NCBI RefSeq assembly: GCF_000474215.1
Contig: NZ_BAUC01000002.1
Location: 17,254-81,253, forward strand
Origin: Edwardsiella hoshinae NBRC 105699 = ATCC 33379
GTDB lineage: Bacteria; Pseudomonadota; Gammaproteobacteria; Enterobacterales; Enterobacteriaceae
Direction: 5' to 3'
DNA: 64,000 bases
The notes beneath the pieces are model-generated. The model did not search any database. It saw only the letters and a program-made list of their open reading frames with translations, and was not told the origin of the DNA. This document shows positions 7,928 through 16,769 of this stretch, in pieces. Positions within the stretch are counted from its first letter, which is position 1, and each line of letters starts with the position of its first letter. The position numbers were made by a program, and so were the translations under genes.

Positions 7928-8936
7928 ACGTCGTTGCCGCGCCTGGCTAGCTGCCCTGATGCTACTGACATTGCTGTTGCTCCTGTTCTCCCTGGGGATC
8001 GGACGCTATCCGCTCACCCCATCGCAGATCGTGGCGCTGTTGGGCGACGGTGGAGAAATGCATCCCATCGCCCAGCAGATCGTCTGGTCGGTTAGACTTC
8101 CCCGTCTGGTGATGGCGCTGCTGGCGGGCGGTGCCCTTGGTTTGGCCGGTGCCACGCTCCAGGGCGTGTTCCATAATCTCCTGGTCGATCCTCACATCAT
8201 CGGCGTCACCTCGGGCTCGGCCTTCGGCGGTGCCCTGGCGATCCTGCTGGGCATCTCGCCACTGGCGATGATGGCATCGACCTTCGGCTGCGGCCTACTG
8301 GCGCTGATGCTGATCTACGGCATCGCCGCGCTCCAAGGGCGGGAGAATACGCTGGTATTGATCCTCTCCGGCATCATCCTCAGTGGTTTTTTCGCCGCCC
8401 TGGTCAGCCTGATCCAGTACCTCGCCGATAGCGATGAGATATTACCCAACATCATCTTCTGGCTGCTGGGGAGCTTCGCCACCGCCAATTGGCACAAGGT
8501 GACGCTGCTCGCGCTTCCCGTCTGTGGCGCTGCGTTAGTTCTGTTCAAGCTGCGCTGGCGCGTCAATCTGTTAGCGCTAGACGAAAAGGATGCCCAGGCG
8601 CTGGGCGTGGCCGTGGTCCCGCTACGGCGCGCCATTCTGGCGTGTTGTGCCTTGTTGGTCGCGGCACAGGTCGCCGTCAGCGGCAGCATCGCCTGGGTCG
8701 GCCTGGTTATTCCCCATCTGGCGCGCCTACTGGTCGGGCCCGACCATCGCCATCTCCTCCCCTGTGCCTTCTGGCTAGGCGGCGGATTTATGATCATCGT
8801 GGACGATCTGGCGCGCACCCTGACCGTGGCGGAGTTACCCATCGGCATCCTCACCGCCCTATTGGGCGCCCCCCTGTTTACCCTATTACTGATCCGTCAT
8901 AGTCGGCCCCGGAGGTCTGCATGCCACCTTCTCTGA
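7917..8936 (+). CDS. FecCD-type ABC transporter permease
   Basis: A 339-residue inner-membrane permease of the FecCD/BtuC family, with about ten membrane helices. Typical signatures include RLPRLVMALLAGGALGLAGA with QGVFHNLLVDPHIIGVTSGS in the N-terminal third, and SGSIAWVGLVIPHLAR plus ADELPIG-like VAELPIGILTALLGAPLF at the C-terminus. It forms the homodimeric channel of the importer with the binding protein (11-bp overlap upstream) and the ATPase (16-bp overlap downstream). The overlaps indicate one translationally coupled unit. Confidence 0.9.
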   Translation: MHSERRCRAWLAALMLLTLLLLLFSLGIGRYPLTPSQIVALLGDGGEMHPIAQQIVWSVRLPRLVMALLAGGALGLAGATLQGVFHNLLVDPHIIGVTSGSAFGGALAILLGISPLAMMASTFGCGLLALMLIYGIAALQGRENTLVLILSGIILSGFFAALVSLIQYLADSDEILPNIIFWLLGSFATANWHKVTLLALPVCGAALVLFKLRWRVNLLALDEKDAQALGVAVVPLRRAILACCALLVAAQVAVSGSIAWVGLVIPHLARLLVGPDHRHLLPCAFWLGGGFMIIVDDLARTLTVAELPIGILTALLGAPLFTLLLIRHSRPRRSACHLL

Positions 8937-9724
8937 GCCTTGAGGCACTCGAATTCGGTTACCGTCATCCGCTGTTTCGCCCGTTGACCCTACAGTGCGC
9001 CCCCGGTGAAATCTGGGCTATTCTCGGCGCTAATGGACGCGGCAAGAGCGCACTACTCGCTACCCTGAGCGGTCTCCTTTCTCCCTTAGGCGGTGCCATG
9101 CATATCGCGCAGGGCATCAGCCTGGTGCCGCAGCACTTCCGCCCCGCCTTCGCCTGGCGGGTCGCCGATATTGTCTTAATGGGACGCGCGCGTCATGTCG
9201 CCCTATTCGCCCAACCGAGTGCCGACGATCGACGCCGAGTGATGGCGGCGCTGACACAACTCGGGATCGCCGATCTGGCTGAACGACCTTTTCCAACGCT
9301 CTCCGGCGGTCAGCAACAGTTGGTGATGATCGCCCGCGCGCTGGCCAGCGCCGGGCAAAATATTCTGTTAGATGAGCCCTGCTCCGCCTTAGATCTCGCC
9401 AACCAGCAGCGCGTACTGCAACTCCTCACCGATCTGGCGCAACGTCAAGGCCACACCCTCCTCTTTAGCAGCCATGACCCGCTGCATGTGCAGCAGGTCG
9501 CCAGCCATGTGCTGCTGCTACTCCCCGATAGGCAGTGGCTGGCCGGTACGACTGAATCTATCTTGCAGGAGGCGCCGCTACGGCGCGCCTATGGCATCAC
9601 GGTGCGCAAGATCCATCTCGCGGAGTTTGACACGCCGCTGCTGGCCCCCCAGTTTGCGCTTCGCCGCGTGGCGGCAGAAAGCCCGCCCGCCGCAGATACA
9701 TCTGCCCCGTCTCGCCCAGTATAA
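8921..9724 (+). CDS. ABC transporter ATP-binding protein (FecE/BtuD type)
   Basis: A 267-residue ATPase with Walker A GANGRGKSA, signature LSGGQQQLVMIARAL, Walker B NILLDEPCSALD and H-loop LLFSSHD. It powers the upstream FecBCD-type importer. The Walker A has arginine and alanine where GPNGAGKST is more common; the essential GKS is kept. It starts inside the permease gene after a GGAGG site. The last 128 bp run antisense to the 3' end of the ModA-like gene on the other strand, so the tail after FALRRVAAESPP is probably dispensable. Confidence 0.88.
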   Translation: MPPSLSLEALEFGYRHPLFRPLTLQCAPGEIWAILGANGRGKSALLATLSGLLSPLGGAMHIAQGISLVPQHFRPAFAWRVADIVLMGRARHVALFAQPSADDRRRVMAALTQLGIADLAERPFPTLSGGQQQLVMIARALASAGQNILLDEPCSALDLANQQRVLQLLTDLAQRQGHTLLFSSHDPLHVQQVASHVLLLLPDRQWLAGTTESILQEAPLRRAYGITVRKIHLAEFDTPLLAPQFALRRVAAESPPAADTSAPSRPV

Positions 9725-10397
9725 AGCGGGACAGTCGCTGGCTGGCGCTATCGCTCGCCAGCCGCGCCAGTTGGTAGTCGCACGCCACATTCCAAGGTTC
9801 GGGTATCGGCAACAGTCGCAAATCCGTGGCCTGCACCAGTTGTCGGGCATAATGGGCATAGCCGATGAACAGATCGGCCACGCCTTGGCGAATCAGCCAG
9901 GCGGCGGCGCACTCACCGGGCGGAATCGTCACCCCGGTACGGCCACCGACCAAAGGCTGCGCCCGTTGCCGTAACGCCGCCCCCAAGCCCGGCTCGCCCT
10001 GTTCCAGACGCGCAAAAAACTGCCAGGCATAGTCACCTGCGGGATCACAGTATGGTGTCGAGGTCGCCACGCGCAGCGTCGGTTGACGCAACAGCGTCAG
10101 CCAGTCATCGCCCGGTGCGCACAGCGTAGCGCGGGCGCTCAGCATCAGTCGATTCGCGGCCAGAGGGAAACACGCTTGGGCCACTCCAGCCTCGATCAAC
10201 CACTGAGCATTGCGGCGATCTGCCGAGGCAAACAGGCTGCACGGTTCGCCGGCCAGGATACGTTCGCGCAATAGCCCGGCCGGGCCATAATGCAGCGCGA
10301 CCGCTAGGCCCGTTTGGCGGGTAAATGCCGCGATTAACGGTGTAAAGGCGGCGCGCAGACTACCGGCCGCCAATACGGTGATCCTCGGTTCCATCAT
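9597..10397 (-). CDS. ModA-like extracellular-type solute-binding protein lacking a signal peptide
   Basis: About 266 residues with the class II binding-protein fold of ModA/WtpA: the domain starts ITVLAAGSLRAAF, has SLFASADRRNAQWLIEAG and LMLSARATLC, and ends MYLRRAGFLPP. ModA proteins are normally exported molybdate/tungstate binders, but here the fold begins within four residues of the start and no hydrophobic leader is present, so the protein looks cytoplasmic. The pair of ATGs at 10397/10394 after an AAGGGA site is the best start. The final ~25 residues beyond the fold overlap the ATPase gene in antisense. It could be a cytoplasmic anion sensor/buffer or a protein that has lost its leader. 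Confidence 0.7.
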   Translation of the reverse strand: MMEPRITVLAAGSLRAAFTPLIAAFTRQTGLAVALHYGPAGLLRERILAGEPCSLFASADRRNAQWLIEAGVAQACFPLAANRLMLSARATLCAPGDDWLTLLRQPTLRVATSTPYCDPAGDYAWQFFARLEQGEPGLGAALRQRAQPLVGGRTGVTIPPGECAAAWLIRQGVADLFIGYAHYARQLVQATDLRLLPIPEPWNVACDYQLARLASDSASQRLSRFILGETGQMYLRRAGFLPPRGEAQTGGPAAACQTPRDGSCAP

Positions 10398-10535
10398 TGT
10401 CCCTTCTTCATCATACACGTCATGCCGCCATTCTACGCCGCTCGACGCGTGAGGCGAGGCAAACGACCTCTTACCTGCACGTCGCCATCAGGTGACAACG
10501 TCACGTAAAGAAGCACACCGCGCCCCCGGGCAGCC

Positions 10536-11771
10536 TTAGTTCGGTACGATGCGCCGCAGAATACCAAAGCGCGCCAGCAGCCATAGGATCAACAGCGCCA
10601 GCGCATGGATCAAGGTATGACTCAGCCAAGCGTGCTGCCACAGCCCGAATCTGACCCACTGGCTGATCGCCAGCACCACATACAGATGCAAGATAAAGAC
10701 ATAGAGCGAGTTCTGCCCCAGGCGGATAAAAAACCAGCCGCACAGTTCATTCAGCGGACGCCACAACGCGCCGAGCAGCAGATACAGCGTGAGCAACAAA
10801 CAGGCGTCGTTGATCACGCGCAGTAGACCTAAGGTATTTTTCGCCGCCCACACGTTGTTGATGTAATCGAAACGGTAGTCGGGGATCAGGTGTAAAAAGA
10901 AGCGGGCCGGAATAAAGGGATTGGTATTGTTTTGCACCACGAACATCAGCAAGAGTGCGATGGAGACCATCAGCCTGATGACGCGTTGTCCAAGCGGGGT
11001 CTTGGCCAGCGATTGCAGTTCGCTCTTATACCAACCACACATCATGCCCAACACATAAATAAACTGCCAAGCCAGAAGCGGAAAAGCATACTCAAACTGC
11101 GCGCTGGTGAGGTCGAGAGGATGCAACTGATAAGCAATGTAAATCTCCAGCGAGATGACAAACAGGAGGCCGACCTGACGCCGATGCAGTAACCAGACCA
11201 CCAGCGGCGTCAGCAGCAGCAGATAGAAATAGAGCCCGAGGATCTGCGTCTGTTGCGGCCCAATCTGGAGGAACAGGATCTGATTGAGCCACGCCTCGCG
11301 CGTCTGCGCGGCGATGGGATACAGGGCATAGGGGATCTCGTCGTGGCGCTGGACGAAATGGGTCACCTCGAAAGTATTCAACCAAGGCAGTTGGCTCAGC
11401 GCAAGTATCGAGACAATGATCGTCAGATTGACCCCATACAGGGTGGCGGCGCGGCGCAGCAGCGAATAGGCGACGGTTACCATATCCTGATGTTGTAACT
11501 GGCGCCGTTTGGTCTGGCCGAGGACAAAACCGGATAAGATGACGAAAATCTCGGCGCCGGTGGTAAAGCCAAAACGCTCCGAGGTAACCAGGTTAAAACC
11601 GGAGATGATTTCCACGTGGGTGACGATCATCAGCAACAGGGCGATCCCCCGCATAAAGTCGATGCGTAGATCGCGCGGCCCCTGCGCCACATAGCGCCAA
11701 CGCCGCAGCCGATCGGCCCCCTCCCGTTTGCGTCCGCGCCACCACGCCATCCGCCTCATCCTACCGCCCAT
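10536..11771 (-). CDS. OpgC-like membrane acyltransferase (OpgC domain protein)
   Basis: A polytopic membrane protein of about 411 residues belonging to the OpgC/acyltransferase-3-like group. Its core begins RDLRIDFMRGIALLLMIVTHVEI, followed by FTTGAEIFVILSGFVLGQ, and ends in a helix pair around LGQNSLYVFILHLYVVL. OpgC proteins transfer succinyl or other acyl groups to periplasmic glucans from the cytoplasmic side. The frame extends to 11867; internal ATGs at 11771, 11759 and 11750 are all possible, the last two with better ribosome sites. The N-terminus is arginine-rich. It is divergent from the cellulose-synthase-like gene, which suggests that it decorates the polymer made by that locus. 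Confidence 0.75.
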   Translation of the reverse strand: MGGRMRRMAWWRGRKREGADRLRRWRYVAQGPRDLRIDFMRGIALLLMIVTHVEIISGFNLVTSERFGFTTGAEIFVILSGFVLGQTKRRQLQHQDMVTVAYSLLRRAATLYGVNLTIIVSILALSQLPWLNTFEVTHFVQRHDEIPYALYPIAAQTREAWLNQILFLQIGPQQTQILGLYFYLLLLTPLVVWLLHRRQVGLLFVISLEIYIAYQLHPLDLTSAQFEYAFPLLAWQFIYVLGMMCGWYKSELQSLAKTPLGQRVIRLMVSIALLLMFVVQNNTNPFIPARFFLHLIPDYRFDYINNVWAAKNTLGLLRVINDACLLLTLYLLLGALWRPLNELCGWFFIRLGQNSLYVFILHLYVVLAISQWVRFGLWQHAWLSHTLIHALALLILWLLARFGILRRIVPN

Positions 11772-11978
11772 TCTACGCCGAGGCCCCGTCGGCCACTCCT
11801 CTTGCAGTGTAGAAACAGTCAGGCTAAAACGCCAAATCCTCGCCGGCGGAGAGAGAGGGTAATCCATTGAATCTTGGCTTAAAGCCAGATTGATGCCGTT
11901 TTCTTGCCGCCTTACGCGCCTGCGCTACACTGATTACTATCAGTGAGATCGCCGTCACGTGGAGCCAGGGAGACTGCC

Positions 11979-13817
11979 ATGTATTTTTATTTTTCTCCAT
12001 TTGAGAAACGGCGTCCTCCCGCCCCCCTCGATCATCATCCGGCAATCGTCTTTCTCTGGCAGATGCTGATCATCGCCGCCTTACTGCTCGGTGCGAACTA
12101 CATTCGCTGGCGCTGGATGGACTCGCTCAATTATGAGGCGCTGTGGTACGCCGTCCCGCTGGCACTGGCCGAAACCCTGGCCTATATCGGCACCTGCCTG
12201 TTTACCTTCAACCTCTGGCAACCCCGTGACCCCGAGCCACAGCCCGCGCCTGACGACATTCGCCAATGCCTGGGCCAGACGGACGGCTTGCTGCCACGCC
12301 CCCTCAAGGTCGATCTGTTCATCGCCACCTACTCCGAAGATCCTGAGCTGGTGCGCCTCTCCATTCAGGACGCGAAACAGATGGTCTACCCCCATCCCCT
12401 CGATTACCGAATCCACGTGCTGGACGATGGCCGGCGCGAGACGATGCGCCAGGTCGCCGTCCAAGAAGGCGTGAACTACCTGACGCGCGACACCAATATC
12501 GGCTTCAAGGCCGGCAATCTGCGCAACGGCATCGAGCAGACCGACGGCGACTTTATCGTCATCTGCGACGCCGACACCCGGGTGTTTCCCACCCTGTTAA
12601 GCCACACCTTGGGCTACTTCCGCGATCCCAAGGTCGCCTGGGTACAGACGCCACAGTGGTTCTACGATCTGGCGCAAGGAACCCCGCTGCCCCGCTGGCT
12701 GGCGCGACGGGGCGGACGGCTGGGCCAATGGCTGGGACGCGCCATCGAGTGTCTGGTCGGGCCGATCCAGGTCGGCGAAGATCCCTTTCTCAACGATCCG
12801 CAGATGTTCTACGACATCATTCAACGGCGGCGTAACCGCGCCTATGCCTCCTTTTGTTGCGGCGCCGCCTCGATCCACCGGCGCGAGGCCATCATGCAGA
12901 CCGCGCTGCGCCAATACGCCTTGGACATCGAGAGCGAGATCGCCCGCTACACCGACGACATCGCCAACCCGCAGCTACGACAAGATCTGCAACAAGCCAT
13001 GCTGCCACACGTCGCCTATGACATGGAGTTGATGCCCTATCGCTTCCATGTCTCCGAGGATATCTACACCTCCATCATGTTGCACGGTGACATTGAACAT
13101 CCTTGGCGCTCAGTGATGCACCCGCAGATCGAGTCCAAGATGCTGTCGCCGCAAGATCTACAGACCTGGATGATCCAGCGCTTCAAGTATGCCGCCGGCT
13201 CGCTGGACATCTTGCTGCACGACGAGGTCTTATTCAGTCGTCAACTGCGCCTCTCCTGGGCACAGAAGCTCCTGTATGGCACCACCTTCTGGTCTTATCT
13301 GGCCTGCACCTGGAACCTGCTCTTCCTCATTGCCCCGTTGATCTACCTGTTTAGCGGCATTCCGCCGTTGTCCACCTATTCCACGTCGTTCTACCTGCAC
13401 TTCGTCCCCTACATCGTACTCAGTGAACTGGCGTTCATGTTCGGCACCTGGGGGATCTCGGCCTGGAGCGGCAAGGCCTCTTATCTGGCGCTGTTCTCCA
13501 TGAACCTGCGCGCGCTGGATAATGTCCTACGTGGAGAGACGATCCGTTTTCGCGTCACCCCGAAGGAGCGTCAACAGGGTAACTTCTTGATGTTGGTCAA
13601 ACCGCAGCTGGCCATCGTCATCTTGACGTTGATCGCCTTGGGCTGGGGCGCCCTGCAACTGGCCTGGGGTAATATCACCGATCCTTCAGGCTATATTATC
13701 AATATCTTCTGGTGCGTGATGAACATCCTGGCAATGATGCCGATGATCCTCGCCGCGCTCTGGCAACCGCCGGCCCATGATAGCGAAGCCGACGCTGCTG
13801 ACAGCAGGGAGTGCTGA
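11979..13817 (+). CDS. Cellulose-synthase-like processive glycosyltransferase (GT2)
   Basis: A 612-residue inner-membrane GT2 enzyme. Two N-terminal helices (about 22-42 and 55-78) precede a cytosolic catalytic domain with VLDDGRR (Asp149-150), the UDP-sugar metal motif CDADT (197-199), QTPQWFYD (223-230), an SED motif at 359-361 in place of TED, and QRFKY at 400-404 in place of QxxRW. At least four further helices follow. There is no PilZ domain. It should polymerise a UDP- or other NDP-activated hexose and extrude the chain. It is first in an operon with three DUF3131 genes and a GH2 hydrolase, starting after a CAGGGAG site. The product is unknown; cellulose is unlikely, as no bcsB, bcsZ or bcsC is nearby. 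Confidence 0.85.
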   Translation: MYFYFSPFEKRRPPAPLDHHPAIVFLWQMLIIAALLLGANYIRWRWMDSLNYEALWYAVPLALAETLAYIGTCLFTFNLWQPRDPEPQPAPDDIRQCLGQTDGLLPRPLKVDLFIATYSEDPELVRLSIQDAKQMVYPHPLDYRIHVLDDGRRETMRQVAVQEGVNYLTRDTNIGFKAGNLRNGIEQTDGDFIVICDADTRVFPTLLSHTLGYFRDPKVAWVQTPQWFYDLAQGTPLPRWLARRGGRLGQWLGRAIECLVGPIQVGEDPFLNDPQMFYDIIQRRRNRAYASFCCGAASIHRREAIMQTALRQYALDIESEIARYTDDIANPQLRQDLQQAMLPHVAYDMELMPYRFHVSEDIYTSIMLHGDIEHPWRSVMHPQIESKMLSPQDLQTWMIQRFKYAAGSLDILLHDEVLFSRQLRLSWAQKLLYGTTFWSYLACTWNLLFLIAPLIYLFSGIPPLSTYSTSFYLHFVPYIVLSELAFMFGTWGISAWSGKASYLALFSMNLRALDNVLRGETIRFRVTPKERQQGNFLMLVKPQLAIVILTLIALGWGALQLAWGNITDPSGYIINIFWCVMNILAMMPMILAALWQPPAHDSEADAADSREC

Positions 13818-13818
13818 G

Positions 13819-15174
13819 ATGGCACTATCGACCAATTTACTCCGAGCCAGAAGCTACATCGCCACCCTGTGCGGCTTCCTATTGGCATTGGGCATCGTAC
13901 TCTATGTCGAGCGCCATCAGCCGCCCCCTGTCATTCCGCTCACGCCCCAAAACCTCGGCACGGATTTCCCCGCACTGCCTGCGGCACGCGCACTCAGCTT
14001 TCAGCAGGCGATCGACGCACGTATCGCCTGGCAGTACTTTGTCAATAACACCCAACAGAGTGGCCTGGTCAACGCCCTGGATCGGCAGCCCTATGTCAGC
14101 CTGTGGAGCATCGGCGATCAACTGATGGCGACCCTGGCCGCCGAGCGATTGGGGATCATCGGCCGCGCCGAGTTGGATCGCCGTCTTACTGCGACGCTAC
14201 AAGCATTACACGCCTTGCCCCTCGCGCCACGACGCCTACCTTGGCAGTACTATCACAGCACCACCCTCGCGCCCTATCCGCAACAGGATGAGGCTGGCAT
14301 CACCTGGTCTGCGGCCGATATCGGCCGCCTGCTCAGCGCATTACAGGCCTGCCGTAACCACTACCCCGAACACGGCGCAGCGATCACCCGCCTGCTCTCC
14401 GCTTGGCAGCTGAGCGCGTTATTTCAGCAGCGCCCTTATGCCCCCTATGCCTTGCGCGCAACCCCGCGTTGGCAACTGATCAGTCGCCCGGGCGAGGAGG
14501 GGCTAGGCTATCGTCTGTATCTGCAATCGGCCTTGAGCGGCCTCACCCCCAGCGCGGGCATCATCCTGCAACAACCGCTGCGTGGGCAACGTACCATTGA
14601 TGTCAATGGGGTCATCCTCACCGAGGATGAACAAAATGATACGCTGGCGCTCCCATATGATGAGGTGATCACACTGCGCGCAACCCGCCATCCGCTGATC
14701 GTGATGGCGCCCTACCTGTTGGCGGCGTTGGAGTACGGCTTTAGCCTGGACAATGCGGCGGTGACCTGGCGCATCTTCCAGGCGCAACAGAGCCGTTATA
14801 ACCCCGATACGGGTAAACATTTTATATTCGACGCCCGCGAAGGGAGCGCGCCCTCGCCGCTCAGCGGCGCCCCTGGCCCGCAGGGGGCAGTGCTGCAACT
14901 CTCAACCCAAACCGCGTTCGCTTGGGACGCGCTATTGGCTTTGCCATGGAGCGCGACCTTACGCCAACAGGCTCAGACACTGTTCGTTCCCGGACGAGGT
15001 TGGCGTGACGGCGTGCGTCTCGACGGTAGCGCCAGCCCGATCATCAGTGCCACGAGTAACGCACTGATCTTAGAAAGTCTGCTATACCAGATACAGGGGC
15101 CACTGTTGTGCGCCTACTGCCAGTCCCCCGATGCAACGCGTGCTAACCGCCCGACGGGCGAGCCGACGCCATGA
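13819..15174 (+). CDS. DUF3131 protein, membrane-anchored paralogue 1
   Basis: A 451-residue protein with an N-terminal membrane anchor (about residues 12-30, IATLCGFLLALGIVLYV) and a periplasmic DUF3131 domain. The family start is visible as AWQYFVNNTQQSGLVNALDRQ, then SLWSIGDQLMATLAAERLG. The C-terminal end resembles the paralogues (SNALILESLLYQIQGPLL). It is the most divergent of the three: the motif G-F/W-Y-E-G of the others is GWRDG here. The start overlaps nothing but lies one base after the GT2 stop, with GGGAG upstream; an in-frame ATG 42 bp earlier would remove the leader. DUF3131 has an alpha/alpha-barrel glycosidase-like look, but I know of no assigned activity. Confidence 0.8.
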   Translation: MALSTNLLRARSYIATLCGFLLALGIVLYVERHQPPPVIPLTPQNLGTDFPALPAARALSFQQAIDARIAWQYFVNNTQQSGLVNALDRQPYVSLWSIGDQLMATLAAERLGIIGRAELDRRLTATLQALHALPLAPRRLPWQYYHSTTLAPYPQQDEAGITWSAADIGRLLSALQACRNHYPEHGAAITRLLSAWQLSALFQQRPYAPYALRATPRWQLISRPGEEGLGYRLYLQSALSGLTPSAGIILQQPLRGQRTIDVNGVILTEDEQNDTLALPYDEVITLRATRHPLIVMAPYLLAALEYGFSLDNAAVTWRIFQAQQSRYNPDTGKHFIFDAREGSAPSPLSGAPGPQGAVLQLSTQTAFAWDALLALPWSATLRQQAQTLFVPGRGWRDGVRLDGSASPIISATSNALILESLLYQIQGPLLCAYCQSPDATRANRPTGEPTP

Positions 15175-15191
15175 TGCGATAAGGAATGCCT

Positions 15192-16769
15192 ATGTCACTG
15201 CCAACCTCAAACGCCGCCTCTCCCTTACGCCTACTCGGCGGGCTGTGGCTGGCACTACTGCTGGCGCTTCTGGCGCCCAACGCTCAGGCCGCCAGCCTGA
15301 GCGAGTTGCCAGCCGCCGGCTACCCGGCGCGCCACGGCGCATTAACACCACAGGAGAAGGCGGTAGCGCAAAAAGCCTGGGCGTACTTCGTCACTAACTA
15401 CCAGCCGACCACCGGCCTAGTGAACGCGGCGAACGCTTACCCCTCCACCACCATGTGGGATACCGCCTCTTACCTCGCGGCGCTGGTTGCGGCCCGCGAG
15501 TTGGGTCTGGTGAATAAAAGCGAATTCGATCAACGGATGATCAAACTGCTGGCGACACTGAATAACCTGGCGCTGTTCCAGAATCAGGCGCCGAACAAGG
15601 CCTACAACACCATCACCGCGCAGAAGGTGAACTATATCAACCAGCCAGGCGAGATCGGCTTCTCCGCCCTGGATCTGGGGCGCCTACTGATCTGGCTGAA
15701 GATCGTCAAAGAGCGCTACCCGGAGTACGCCAATGACATCGATAACCTGGTGTTGCGCTGGGACTTCAGCCATATCGTCGATCCCTGCGGCACGCTGTAC
15801 GGCGCCCTATTAGACGGCAAAAACCAACCGATGTACGTGCAGGAGGGGCGTCTGGGGTATGAGGAGTACGCCGCCGCCGGCTTCCAACTGTGGGGCTTCA
15901 ATACCTGCCAGGCCTCCCGCCCCGAACCCTATCAACTGGCCGATATCTATTGCGTCCTGGTGCCCTACGACGCACGCGATCCGCGCCCGACGCAGCAGCA
16001 TAACTATGTCACCAGCGAGCCTTACGTATTGTATGGCATGGAGTTAGGCTGGAATAAGGCCAGTGTCCCAGCGACAGGTGACGGCGCAGAAACCCACCCG
16101 TGGATGCATGACTTCGCCAACCGGGTCTATCAGGCGCAGGAGAACCGTTACCAAGTCGCCGGCATCGTGACCGCCCGCACCGAACACCAATTGGACCGAG
16201 CGCCCTATTTCGTCTATGACACGGTCTTCTCCGATGGCTATGCCTGGAACACCCTCACCGATAAAGGCGTCTATACCCCCGAAGACGCCGCCGTTTCGCT
16301 AAAGGCGGCGCTGGGGATGTGGGCGTTATGGCAGTCGCCTTACACCGATCTGCTGTTCAACAGCCTGGAAAACGCCAACGACGGCAACAAAGGCTTTTAC
16401 GAAGGGTTATACGAGAACGGCAGTGGCCCAATCAAGGAGTTCACCGCCAATAACAACGGGATCATGTTGGAGGCACTCCTGTTTAAGCAACAAGGTAACC
16501 TGTTGCCGCCGCGCGCGGCGGGCGGGGGCGACGCCAACACCCCGCCGCCATCACTGTGGGAGAAAACCCTGCTGAATGCCTTTGACGAGAGCAACAGCGC
16601 GCGCAACCGCCCCTTCCTCGCCGCCACGCCCAAGCAAACCAGCTGGTGTAAACAGCAAGGGATCGCCCTGCGCCATGCGCCGGCCTGTCCGAATAGCCAG
16701 TGTGCCCGATGCACCCTGGACGCCCCGATCTCTCTGCCGCCGGTCAGCGCCTCATGCTTAAAACCCTAA
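15192..16769 (+). CDS. DUF3131 protein, secreted paralogue 2 with Cys-containing tail
   Basis: A 525-residue exported protein. A signal peptide ends LLALLAPNAQA, then the DUF3131 domain begins AWAYFVTNYQPTTGLVNAAN. Conserved blocks include TMWDTASYLAALVAARELG, WDFSHIVDPCGTLYG, YAWNTLTDKGVYTPEDAAVS, MWALWQSPYTD, GFYEGLYENG and NNNGIMLEALLFK. After the domain a roughly 80-residue tail contains four cysteines in WCKQQGIALRHAPACPNSQCARC and one more near the end, a feature absent from the other copies. ATG 15192 is preferred over 15186 because AAGGA is then correctly spaced. It overlaps the next gene by 16 bp. Role in trimming or binding the GT2 product is an inference. Confidence 0.8.
   Translation: MSLPTSNAASPLRLLGGLWLALLLALLAPNAQAASLSELPAAGYPARHGALTPQEKAVAQKAWAYFVTNYQPTTGLVNAANAYPSTTMWDTASYLAALVAARELGLVNKSEFDQRMIKLLATLNNLALFQNQAPNKAYNTITAQKVNYINQPGEIGFSALDLGRLLIWLKIVKERYPEYANDIDNLVLRWDFSHIVDPCGTLYGALLDGKNQPMYVQEGRLGYEEYAAAGFQLWGFNTCQASRPEPYQLADIYCVLVPYDARDPRPTQQHNYVTSEPYVLYGMELGWNKASVPATGDGAETHPWMHDFANRVYQAQENRYQVAGIVTARTEHQLDRAPYFVYDTVFSDGYAWNTLTDKGVYTPEDAAVSLKAALGMWALWQSPYTDLLFNSLENANDGNKGFYEGLYENGSGPIKEFTANNNGIMLEALLFKQQGNLLPPRAAGGGDANTPPPSLWEKTLLNAFDESNSARNRPFLAATPKQTSWCKQQGIALRHAPACPNSQCARCTLDAPISLPPVSASCLKP

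Noticed and set aside
9474..9974. 166-codon plus-strand frame downstream of the importer ATPase
   Set aside because: It is a shadow of the ATPase and the minus-strand ModA-like gene, both of which have clear family motifs.
11943..13817. Bacterial cellulose synthase operon
   Set aside because: The GT2 lacks a PilZ domain and none of bcsB, bcsZ, bcsC, bcsQ or bcsE is nearby; the partners are DUF3131 and GH2 genes.
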